Source: Folioceros fuciformis (lineage: Eukaryota > Anthocerotophyta > Anthocerotopsida > Anthocerotales). From it: a stretch of 31,416 nucleotides of DNA. The stretch is taken from assembly GCA_049999805.1 (NCBI GenBank), contig JBNGIO010006415.1:82113-113528 (forward strand), written 5' to 3'. Of the stretch, positions 20,101-27,620 are shown in pieces. Positions within the stretch are counted from its first letter, which is position 1. The number at the start of each line of letters is the position of its first letter. The notes under the pieces are model-generated. The model had not been told where the DNA came from. It worked only from the letters and a program-made list of their open reading frames with translations, and made no database searches. Position numbers and translations under genes: made by a program.

Positions 20101-21668
20101 TAGACGATGCCAAAATCGTATTCAACGGTCTTGGGCACAAGACCTTGGTGACATGGAATACCATGATAACAGGATACTCCCAGCAGGGGATAGTACAGGA
20201 AGCTCTTAATCTTTACAGCGCTATGCAAGAGGAAGGTGCCCATGCACCCAACGTTATTACATTTGTGTCCATCCTTAAGGCTTGTGCACGTTTGGGTACC
20301 CTGGGCTTGCAGAAGGGGAAGAAAATTCATGTGCAAATTGAAGAGCAAGGGCTCCAGGCGGATGTGTTCGTGGCGAACAGCTTGGTAGACATGTATGCAA
20401 AGTGTGGAAGTCTGAAGGATGCCCAGAGCCTGTTTGAACAGGTCGGTCAAAAGGATGTGGTGACGTGGAATTCTATGATAGCAGCGTATTCCCAGCTGGG
20501 CATGGGTCAGGAAGCCCTTGATCTCTACAATTCAATGCAAGGAGGAGAGAATCCCCCCCCTGATTTGGTGACATTTGTCTGCCTCCTGCAAGCATGTGCG
20601 AGTGTGGGTATACCAGCTTTGGACAAGGGGAAGCAGTTTCACGCTGAGATTGAAAAGCGAGGGTTTCAATCTGATGTATTTGTAGCCAACAGTTTAATAG
20701 ACATGTACGCAAAATGTGGCAACCTGGAGGATGCCCTGCGCGTGTTCGATGGACTTAGGCAGAAAGATGTGGTCACTTGGAATGCCCTGATTTCAGGATA
20801 TTCCTTGCATAGCAGGGGTCAGGAAGCGCTTGATGTCTACAGTGCAATGCAAGACGAAGGTGTGCCGGTTGATGCCGTAACACTCGCATGCGTCCTGCAG
20901 GCATGTGCAAATGAGGCAGCCTTGCCTGTGGGAAGGCAGCTACATGCTGAGATAAATAAACAAGGGCTTCAAGATGATGCCTTTGTTGCTATCAATTTGA
21001 TAAATATGTATGCAAAGTCGGGGACCATGGCCGACGCGCAGGGAGTATTTGACTCGTTGCCCCGGAAAGACATTGTTGCCTGGAATGCCCTCATAACAGG
21101 ATATACTCATCAAGGAGACACGGAAGCTGTCTTGGACTTGCTTCACAGAATGGCAGAATATGGCGTACAGCCGGACGGGATTACATTCCTTAGTGTACTC
21201 ACAGTTTGCAGTCATGCAGGTCTCGTGAAGCAGGGGCGCCATTACTTTGAGGCTATGAGCAGACAGTATGACTTAACTCCCAGCATGGAGCACCATTCAT
21301 GCATGGTTGATCTTTTGGGCCGTGCAGGCCACATGGCCGAGGCACTAGACGTGGTCAGGACAATGCCTGTAGTGCCTCCTGTTGCAATTTGGCGCACTCT
21401 TTTGGGTGCTTGTCAGAAATGGGGCAACTTGGAGGTAGGACTCCATGCTTTCCAAGAGGCAGTGAGACTTGATGAAAAAGATGCTGCAGCATATGTGTTG
21501 ATGTCCAATATATATACGGGTGCCAAGATGTGGGAGGAAGCACAGGAGATGCAAATGAGGAGAAAAGGAATTGGAGCGTGGAAGCAACCAGGCCAGAGCT
21601 CGTGGACAGATATGAACGGCCTGGTGCATACTTTTGTTGTTGGCGATGTCCAGGGTACAGGATGCTAA
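17139..21668 (+). CDS. Giant PLS-class pentatricopeptide repeat protein with E/E+ C-terminus (1509 aa)
   Basis: A single intronless frame. ATG 17139 is the first start; an ATG about 45 codons in is an alternative. An Arg/Trp-rich leader suggests organelle import. From about residue 100 the protein is PPR repeats in P-L-S triplets of about 104 aa: S motif (SLVNMYAKCGSLEDAQSVFD), P motif (KDVVTWNAMIAGYSQQGMGQ) and L motif (VTFVSLLQACARVGAPALE). I count 12 S+P units, about 36 motifs. The last unit leads to ITFLSVLTVCSHAGLV, then the E/E+ region (HHSCMVDLLGRAGHMAEAL, WRTLLGACQKWGNLEVG). The chain stops after SSWTDMNGLVHTFVVGD, so no DYW deaminase (HxE, CxxC) is present. PLS-E proteins bind organelle RNA in a sequence-specific way, mostly for C-to-U editing, with a DYW partner in trans. 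Repeats are strikingly alike even in DNA. The target is unknown. Confidence 0.9.
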   Translation: MFGWEKFLQRGGRQDRFWRNYSLGGTVWWNCRQLKRISCSPHLRRMVSHGVILLKNFEKPAWGDNAGTRWLAGYEGELRADTLRKFCEQGPLRQAVEALGVLVESGSSVSQSLLYTVLKVCVAKKDLVLGRLVHTLILKLGYESDTFLCNHILRMYAAHGKLQEAMDVFTVVSEPDVYTWSSIITAHVKHGEAEQAIQLYRQMRRASVKPDSHVFVAALQACARGADLRTGQLVHADVLASAVEPHLFLGTCLVDMYAKCGSLEDAQLVFDELREKDVVTWTSLITGYSQQGLSQKALQLYSAMEKEGISVPDTVTFVSLLQACANVGATALEKGVHLHARLAKRFEVDLVVSCSLINMYAKCGSLEAAQAVFDSLHRKDIVTWNSIIAGYSQQGMGQQALHLYRAMRQEDVALPDAVTFACLLQACASLGAPGLEEGKQLHLEIEEHGLQADGFVANSLINMYSKCGSLEDARIVFNGLQLKTLVAWNSIIAGCVQQRKGEEALELYSDMRESITIPDSVTFVCLLQACASVGTSALAKGRQLHAQILEQERFQTDLFVANSLLTMYAKCGSLEDAQRLFDGLGQKSVVTWNAIIAGYSQEGMIQEAFHLYTAMQQEGVAPDSVTFLCLLQVCAARGSPALGKGKQLHSQFKQGIQADMLVTNSLVHMYTKCGSLEEAQSVFDGLSQKTVVTWNVMIAGYSQHGKGQEAIDLFRDMQEEGIHVPNSMTFVSLLQACARLGAPALENGKHVHALITEHGLEANIFVGNSLVNMYAKCCSLEDAQSVFDDLGQKDVVTWNAMIAGYSQQGMGQKALHLYSTMREEGMAVPDEATFACLLQACAGVGTPALEEGKQLHDEIVEQGLHNDLFLGNCLVNMYAKCGSLEDAQKVFDGLDQKTLVTWNALTAGYSQQGMGWEALRLYNAMQVDGIIAPDSVTFVSLLQACARVGKAALEKGKELHSQIVEAGLHGDVSVANSLVNMYGKCGSLDDAKIVFNGLGHKTLVTWNTMITGYSQQGIVQEALNLYSAMQEEGAHAPNVITFVSILKACARLGTLGLQKGKKIHVQIEEQGLQADVFVANSLVDMYAKCGSLKDAQSLFEQVGQKDVVTWNSMIAAYSQLGMGQEALDLYNSMQGGENPPPDLVTFVCLLQACASVGIPALDKGKQFHAEIEKRGFQSDVFVANSLIDMYAKCGNLEDALRVFDGLRQKDVVTWNALISGYSLHSRGQEALDVYSAMQDEGVPVDAVTLACVLQACANEAALPVGRQLHAEINKQGLQDDAFVAINLINMYAKSGTMADAQGVFDSLPRKDIVAWNALITGYTHQGDTEAVLDLLHRMAEYGVQPDGITFLSVLTVCSHAGLVKQGRHYFEAMSRQYDLTPSMEHHSCMVDLLGRAGHMAEALDVVRTMPVVPPVAIWRTLLGACQKWGNLEVGLHAFQEAVRLDEKDAAAYVLMSNIYTGAKMWEEAQEMQMRRKGIGAWKQPGQSSWTDMNGLVHTFVVGDVQGTGC

Positions 21669-22350
21669 GTGAGCGTTTAACAAGAACGAAAAGACCGAGG
21701 TTATTGTAGCAGTGTAGGAGACAATGCATCTACAAGGTGCACGCAGATTGATCCCGTACTCGAACAGAAGATAACGTATGTTACCTGAAATCTCACCCCG
21801 AAATATCGTGTGTTATCCAAAATCTGAACTCAGTTTTTCTGGATGCTTCGGCCTCTTTGTGCGAGTTCTCAAGCGCGAGAGCACTTGTTGACAAACATCT
21901 CCTATTGATACTGTTCTTCCAGAATCCATGAGAAGGGGAAAAGCATCAAACAATTCGAAACCGACAGAAACCTATACTAACCTCTGAACAGAATTACGTC
22001 TCTCAAGAGGACCGTTGAATTCAAGGGCGACCTGCAAAGATCCGGGCCACACAACGTGCTTCAACCCGATCTGCAGGACGCTGGGTTGGAATGGGGTCAC
22101 TGTTACGTCAGCTCTCAAAAATGTAGGCATTCTTGTACACCGTGAAGGTATCTGAACAGGGGATATTACGTCCAAAAGTTCACCAATAGCCATTCCCGTC
22201 GATCATAAAACTCCTGCAGCAGCGTAATGTACGAAACACTGGATCCTGCAAATTCAAGGTGGTCTTCGCGGCTGCAATCGCAAGACTGGAGTCCGTAGTT
22301 GTCACCAGGACCAACTAGTTGGAAGAAGAAACGCGAAAATCCTGCATCAC
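21669..22350 (+). other. Intergenic: PPR 3' UTR and CYP88 5' region
   Basis: These 682 bp lie between same-strand genes. A 73-codon minus-strand frame at 21972-22193 shows no family motif. No repeat or RNA gene was recognised. Confidence 0.4.
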
Positions 22351-24812
22351 ATGATGGCACCAGCTGCGGGAGTGGCGGTGTCTGTGGGAATAGCCCTGCT
22401 GGGCCTGCTGCTGGCTGTAGCTCGCCGCTTCAACAGCTGGGTGTATGACCCCAAGCTCGACCCCGGGAAGAAGATGCCGCCGGGCGATCTCGGCTGGCCT
22501 GTTTTCGGAGTCATTCGAGAGTTCCTGCACTTCTACAAGTCGGGCAATCCCGACGGCTGGGTGGCCGCCATGGTGAAGAGGTGGGTAAGTCAGGGAGAGT
22601 ACAGAACAGGTCTTTGGAGTTCATGTTGTTGCTACGGGAATTGAATTTGTAAAGATCATGTAGAGGATTTGGCGCAACCAAGCGTGCAAAACCGCTCGAG
22701 TGAAAGCTAATACAGCGTGTGCCCAGGTGGGGGAAGCTTGGGCTGTACAAGACGCACCTCTTCGGGAAGCCCATGGTGCTGGCCACCTCGGCCGAAACGT
22801 GCAAGCTGGTGATGACCAACGAGGACCTCTTCTACACCAGCTGGCCCGAGACCACCGAGAGGCTAATGGGCGAGAACTCCTTCGCGTGCATCGGGGCCGA
22901 GGCGCACAAGCGCCTGCGGACGCTCACCATGCGCTCCATCAACGGCTTCGACGTGCTCTCCAGCTACATACCCCGCATTGAGAAGATCGCGCTCAACACG
23001 CTCGACGGCTGGGCTTCCCGGGACCGCATCCTCTTTCTGGACGAGCTCAGAAGCGTGAGTTTACTTGATCGCTCGAGTCTGGGCTTGCAATTGGGACGCC
23101 ATAGGCATCGCCTTCCGCCTGCTGCTGGGCTTTGACGTCGTCGGAATTCTTGCATGCAGTTCACGTTCGACATCATCGCCAACATCTTCGTGGGCTACGA
23201 ACCGAGCCCACAGACAAACACCCTCTTCAAGAGCTTCATCGACCTCAACTTGGCCATACGCGCCATGCCCATCAACCTGCCCGGCACTGCGTACCACAAA
23301 GCGCTCAAGGTGAGCCTCAACCGGCCAGGGTACGTGCGCGCCTCCGTTGCTTGCACCCGAAACCCGAAATCGTAACAAAAGAGCTGTCGCTGCTTCAGAG
23401 CCGAGCACGCGTCGTCCGACTGATTCAGGCGGAGATCGACAAAAGAAGGGCACAAAAACCGAGCGAAACCAAATCAGACGATGTTTTCAAGGTCATGATG
23501 GAGTGGAAGGACGACAATGGCAAATCTCTCAGCGATCCCGAACTGGTGGACATCTTACTCATGTACTTGAACTCCGGCCATGAATCGTCAGCCCACATCA
23601 CGATGTGGCTTCTCATCCACATGCACAGGAATCCTGAGGTGTTCAGGAAAATCAAGGTGGGATTGCGATTGGCATTCACTCACTCGCGTCTGCTGCACAG
23701 TAGCTTTGGCACGCGTGCCGCAACCAGGAAACTCCACGAATTGTGCTCCGTTTCGATAACGTGCGACACTGTGCTCCTCAATGCCGGTCTGCCCGTGTAC
23801 GTTGCAGGAGGAGCAGCAAACCATCCGTGACGGCAAGAAGCCAGGAGAAGGCATCACCCTCGCCGACTTCAGAAAAATGAAGTACCTGTCGATGGTATGT
23901 CACTTGGAATGCACCTGACGTAGCTACAATCCATGAGAATCAATCTCCTGGCTACGGACCGAGGATTGAAGTTTCTCCTTCAAGCTAACGCACGACGATA
24001 CGTCTGTTGTCTGTGTGTCAACGACCAGTGCCTGGATGAAACTCTGAGGGTCGTCAACGTCTCTCAATCGGTGTTCAGGAAGGCTTTACAAACCGTGGAG
24101 TTCCGTGGTCAGCAAGCACATTCAATTTGGTGCACACATCTTTGCGCTCGGAATTAGCCTGTGCCAACACTAGCAGACCCTGACCGTGAGCACGAGTTTG
24201 CAACCTTGTGCAGGCCTGACTATCCCAAAGGGCTGGATGGTGAAAGTTTTCTTGCGCAACATCCACATGGACAGAGATCTGTACCCCAAGCCCACCAAGT
24301 TCGACCCTGAGCGGTGGACTGTAAGTCCGACGTGACATCACTGAACTTATAATTAGGCCCTGGTGTGGGATCATGTGACCTGATGTTCCATGCTGTGCTG
24401 TGCTGTGCTGACTGATGGCATACTGTTGTGGGCTCTGCATGTGGCATCCATGGCCAGAACTTCATCCCCAGGCCCGGCCAGTTCGTTCCTTTTGGGTTGG
24501 GAAGCCGACTATGCCCCGGCCAGGAACTCGCCAGACTGGAGATCTCCATCTTCGTCCACTACATGATTCTCAAATACGAGTAAGCGATTCCAGACATCTT
24601 GTGTCCGGTTTGTGTGGTGGAAGAGCTGCCAGGAGCGGTGCGCAAGGACTTCACCTAGTCGGTCACTTACTTTCAATGCCTGCCGCATCTTTGGCGTGTG
24701 CAACAGAATGCAGCCACTGAACCTGTACGGCGAGGAGGTGTACCTGCCATTGAACAAGCCCAAGGACAATTGTCCTGTAGTCATCACCAAGCGGGAAGGC
24801 GTAGCATGGTGA
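22351..24812 (+). CDS. Cytochrome P450, CYP88-like (ent-kaurenoic acid oxidase type)
   Basis: Nine exons: 22351-22580, 22727-23054, 23160-23309, 23399-23656, 23808-23894, 24029-24107, 24214-24320, 24458-24579, 24707-24812 (488 aa), in phase at every junction. An N-terminal membrane anchor (VAVSVGIALLGLLLAVA) is followed by the Pro-rich MPPGDLGWPVFG hinge. CYP88-like stretches are LYKTHLFGKPMVLATSAETC, INGFDVLSSYIPRIE, DLNLAIRAMPINLPGTAYHK and YLNSGHESSAHITMW (I helix). The K-helix ExxR is DETLR, the PERF-type box is FDPERW, and the haem loop is PFGLGSRLCPGQE with Cys432 as ligand. CYP88A enzymes oxidise ent-kaurenoic acid to GA12 at the ER in three steps. In seedless plants CYP88 members act in diterpenoid signalling, so the exact product is uncertain. 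The first junction uses donor AG/GTGGGT, because the better-looking GTAAGT four bases on breaks the frame. Confidence 0.87.
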
Positions 24813-24830
24813 AGGGCAGATTTGTGCTCT

Positions 24831-24866
24831 GCTTTGGTTTGGTTTAGTTTGGTTTGGTATGGTATG
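24831..24866. repeat. (TTTGG)n microsatellite in CYP88 3' UTR
   Basis: About six imperfect TTTGG/TTTAG units follow the stop codon, within the presumed 3' UTR. Confidence 0.8.
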
Positions 24867-24874
24867 CAAGCTAC

Positions 24875-24880
24875 AATAAA
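24875..24880 (+). terminator. Polyadenylation signal AATAAA of the CYP88 gene
   Basis: A perfect AATAAA lies 63 bp past the CYP88 stop codon, at a plausible 3' UTR distance for a plant gene. Confidence 0.5.
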
Positions 24881-25052
24881 AAGTTACGTGTGTACGCACC
24901 ACTTGTAAAAATGTTTTGGAAAAGACTTATCTCCCGGCAATACACCAGTAGCAAGTCGCGAAGTGAAATATGCACCAAGTGTACATGTGTTATAGCCGAG
25001 GAGACAGCTTTTTTCGATTTTTTTAAAACAATTTCTACAAATGTGAACAAGC

Positions 25053-25123
25053 GCACCGGTGGTCTAGTGGTAGAATAGTACCCTGCCACGGTACAGACCC
25101 GGGTTCGATTCCCGGCCGGTGCA
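25053..25123 (+). tRNA. tRNA-Gly (anticodon GCC)
   Basis: A complete cloverleaf of 71 nt. The acceptor stem GCACCGG (25053-25059) pairs with CCGGTGC (25116-25122), with discriminator A. The A box (TGGTCTAGTGG) and B box (GGTTCGATTCC) are canonical. The anticodon loop CTGCCAC gives GCC. CCA is not encoded, as expected for a nuclear gene, and a TTTT pol III stop follows at 25127-25130. The body is almost identical to the common plant nuclear tRNA-Gly(GCC); the G-C pair near the acceptor-stem base stands where many plants have A-T. Confidence 0.97.
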
Positions 25124-25156
25124 GAAGTTTTACGCGGTTGTACTATTTTGAGATCG

Positions 25157-25336
25157 GACAAATGTAGAAATTTGATTGAAAGTAATATATTAATTAATAC
25201 ATTTGTAGTTCTCTAACTTTTTTCTAAAACAAACATGAGCCCTCTAGACAAATGTAGAAATTTGAATGACATGAATATATTAATTAATATATTTATAGTT
25301 TCTATAACTTTTCTAAAACAAACATGAGCCCTCTTG
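25157..25336. repeat. 90-bp direct tandem repeat, 2 copies
   Basis: The segment gacaaatgtagaaatttga starts at 25157 and again at 25247. Each copy continues through a palindromic attaattaat stretch to aaaacaaacatgagccctct. The copies differ at about a dozen positions. They are AT-rich and start 34 bp after the tRNA gene. Confidence 0.88.
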
Positions 25337-25350
25337 AGTCTACGAGCTAT

Positions 25351-25490
25351 AGATCCAGCTTAGTTTAGGACAAAAGGATCTAAACTAAAGGATGAAGAAC
25401 TATGGATGGATCTACACTAAAAGATGAAGAGCTATGGATAGATCCAGCTTAGTTTAGAACAAAAGGATCTAAACTAAAGGATGAATCATT
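25351..25490. repeat. 89-bp direct repeat, second copy truncated
   Basis: The sequence agatccagcttagttta starts at 25351 and 25440, each followed by g(g/a)acaaaaggatctaaacta and aaggatga. Within the first copy, gatgaag(a/g)(a/g)ctatggat is itself repeated. The array runs almost up to the assembly gap. Confidence 0.85.
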
Positions 25491-25503
25491 GGATATGCTC
25501 GAG

Positions 25504-25679
25504 TTGCCTTATATATCCTTCATACAAGAGCTGATAATTAANNNNNNNNNNNNNNNNNNNNNNNNNNNNNNNNNNNNNNNNNNNNNNNNNNNNNNNNNNN
25601 NNNNNNNNNNNNNNNNNNNNNNNNNNNNNNNNNNNNNNNNNTTGCCTTATATATCCTTCATACAAGAGCTGATAATTAA
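25504..25679. other. 100-N gap flanked by identical 38-bp sequence
   Basis: The 38 bases at 25504-25541 recur exactly at 25642-25679, touching the N run (25542-25641) on each side. This looks like two contigs that overlap at their ends but were joined with a placeholder gap. The real sequence may have one copy and no gap. Confidence 0.9.
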
Positions 25680-25699
25680 CCTAATTTTAACTTTTTTTT

Positions 25700-26698
25700 T
25701 TAATTTTTACTACTTTTAAAAACATTTAACTTCTCCATTTCTATTTTGAAAGCATGAAAAGCATTATTTTCCGATCCTTTTGTGATATCCAAGGGCTCCT
25801 TGCCAATAAACCAACTATGTTCTTTTATTCCTAGAATATCAATACGATCTTTTGGATCATAAGTTAACATCTTTGATAATAAATCAACACATTCGTAAGG
25901 TAGATCCCCAATAATTTGCATTGCGTACTCACTAACCACAAAATCATCCTCTTCCTCTGCTTGAATAAAGAGATCTAATCCAGCTACCATCTCGAATAAC
26001 GTTACTCCAGCAGACCACACATCACATGGGGCTCCTTTATAACCTGATTCCAAACGAATTTCTGGAGCCATGTATATGAGTGTTCCAGCAACGTCTTCAT
26101 ATTTTGTTTCAGAGTCTCCTTGGCAAGCCCATCCAAAATCTGCAATTTTTAAAACCTTGAATTGGTCGAGAAGAAGATTTGGTGGTTTAATATCACGATG
26201 AAAAATACCTTCATTGTGACAATGTTCTAAACCATAAATAATTTGCCTAAAATATCGTCTCGCAATATCTTCATCTAAAATTATTTGTCTTGCAATAATG
26301 TCAGATAACGACCCACCTTCCATTATTTCCATAACAATATATATTTCATCGTTACATCTATATGCTTGATGAATTTTCAATACATTCGGGTGGTCAAGAA
26401 CTTTTAGACACCAAGCTTCAAGTACTATTTCTTCCAAATCATATTCATCCTCCATATAGTCAATCACCTTGATTGCTACTGGGCGCTTGCTTATAATATG
26501 TCTTCCAAATATAATTTGACCCTGGGAACCTTTTCCTAATATCTTTTCTTTGAACATATCGTAATCACCTAGTCTTACAACGTTTTGATTGCTACACCCA
26601 ATATCTTGAAGTTCTCTTAATATCTTTGACATATCAAAACATTTCATATGAGGTTCTCTTGGTATCTTCGACATGTTGAAATATTCTTTCACCAACAT
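25700..26698 (-). CDS. Ser/Thr protein kinase, intronless, possible retrocopy
   Basis: ATG at 26698 gives 332 aa. The frame is open upstream to a TTG, but that stretch reads through a 14-base homopolymer and is taken as 5' UTR. The kinase domain is complete: Gly loop GKGSQG (55-60), VAIK Lys77, catalytic loop HRDIKPPN (167-174, with Asp169, Lys171 and Asn174), DFG (187-189), APE (211-213), DVWSAGV and a final KDRIDILGIKEHSWF. The second Pro in KPPN replaces the usual Glu. The family is CAMK/SnRK-like overall, though HRDIKPxN and IADFGWA recall Aurora-type kinases, so the subfamily is left open. The chain ends about 25 residues past the domain, with no regulatory tail. There are no introns, the DNA is AT-rich, and an A-rich run follows the stop codon on the coding strand. 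MSKIPRE and MSKILRE repeat 14 residues apart at the N-terminus. Confidence 0.82.
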   Translation of the reverse strand: MLVKEYFNMSKIPREPHMKCFDMSKILRELQDIGCSNQNVVRLGDYDMFKEKILGKGSQGQIIFGRHIISKRPVAIKVIDYMEDEYDLEEIVLEAWCLKVLDHPNVLKIHQAYRCNDEIYIVMEIMEGGSLSDIIARQIILDEDIARRYFRQIIYGLEHCHNEGIFHRDIKPPNLLLDQFKVLKIADFGWACQGDSETKYEDVAGTLIYMAPEIRLESGYKGAPCDVWSAGVTLFEMVAGLDLFIQAEEEDDFVVSEYAMQIIGDLPYECVDLLSKMLTYDPKDRIDILGIKEHSWFIGKEPLDITKGSENNAFHAFKIEMEKLNVFKSSKN

Positions 26699-26884
26699 CT
26701 TAAAGCTCAAATAAATGGAGATTAAAAAAAAAAAAAAGGATTTCAACACATGCCTTTCAGCAAAGCCACTTGCGCTATTGAGGCTCCAACTCTTAAGCTT
26801 GCTTGTTTGTTGTGAGAAAGTCACTAAACATTGATAAGAGGGAAAAGGAAAGTGATGTTTACTTTGTGTTCTACTTGTAGCCAA

Positions 26885-26919
26885 TATATACTATATGCTT
26901 CGTACTCATATAGTATATA
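26885..26919. repeat. 13-bp perfect inverted repeat upstream of the kinase
   Basis: Arms tatatactatatg (26885-26897) and catatagtatata (26907-26919) are exact reverse complements around a 9-base loop. It lies about 190 bp upstream of the kinase ATG and could supply TATA-like elements for either strand. Confidence 0.85.
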
Positions 26920-27239
26920 AAATGAATATGTTCATTATACCCTATTGTAAAGATCAATTCATTTTGTAAACTAGCTTAATTAGAATTACCTATTTTGTTT
27001 GTTTCATACTTAGTAGTGACTGCTTCTTTGGGTAGAATTCAATAGTCATTATGGGTTGATTACTAACCTATTTTATAAACTAGCTAAATTAGAATTCTAT
27101 TTTGGGGCTCATTTCCAAGCTCGTTTTCTTCCCTATCTCATAATAGTGCAATCCATCAACAATATGATTATGAATTAGGATTTATAAATCAAATTAAATA
27201 ATATTTAGGTTTGTGCTAGGCCCTACTATTCTTAAGCGC
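26920..27239. other. AT-rich intergenic DNA
   Basis: No gene is seen. The phrase taaactagct(t/a)aattagaatt occurs near 26968 and again near 27077, a diverged duplication about 108 bp apart. Confidence 0.45.
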
Positions 27240-27620
27240 TAGGTCATGGTTCTGCAACTTGGTGTCCTTGGCCACCTGCTCCACCGCCATTGCCGACATG
27301 TACGTACTTGGTCCACTAGGCTTGTAGGTAGGTGTCAGCCACGGCAGCAGCAGAATTCGGGTACACAAGTGCAAGGTAATTTGTGGTCCACTTGAGGATG
27401 GTGTCCCACATTTGCAGTGAGTGCTTAGCAAACGGGTAGTCCTCGATCATGAGCTTGAGGCGGCTAGCCGCAGCCCATTCAGCCATCCTACACGCAAAAG
27501 AGGTTGTTTAGCGTAGCCAACTTGTTGAATTGTCAGCAGTAGAGTGTGGAGTTGAGCTCCATGTAGAACTTGCTTGGCGTGAAAGTCTTTTTGATGATTC
27601 CAGCCTTTTCTTTCAGCATT
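27240..27620 (-). pseudogene. Lipoxygenase pseudogene fragment
   Basis: Two pieces of a plant lipoxygenase C-terminal domain read on the minus strand. Upstream piece (about 27604-27550): AGIIKKTFTPSKFYMELNS, equivalent to the GGIIE-TFTPGKYSMELSS region, ending in a TGA. Downstream piece (about 27486-27315): LKLMIEDYPFAKHSLQMWD, then ILKWTTNYLALVYP and AAAVADTYLQA, equivalent to the DYPYAVDGLEIWDAI...YVSLYYP...D-ELQAWW region. A TAG (27315-27317) stands where the first Trp of QAWW is expected, and the frame then reads on as WTKYVHVGNG. The link between the pieces is broken, and the iron-binding His region and the rest of the enzyme are absent. Hence a decayed fragment, not a gene. Confidence 0.75.

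Noticed and set aside
17371-21729. Many minus-strand open frames of 75-140 codons
   Set aside because: They are antisense shadows of the PPR repeats and recur with the same period.
24392-24413. (TGCTG)n microsatellite
   Set aside because: A short simple repeat inside a CYP88 intron; no sign of function.
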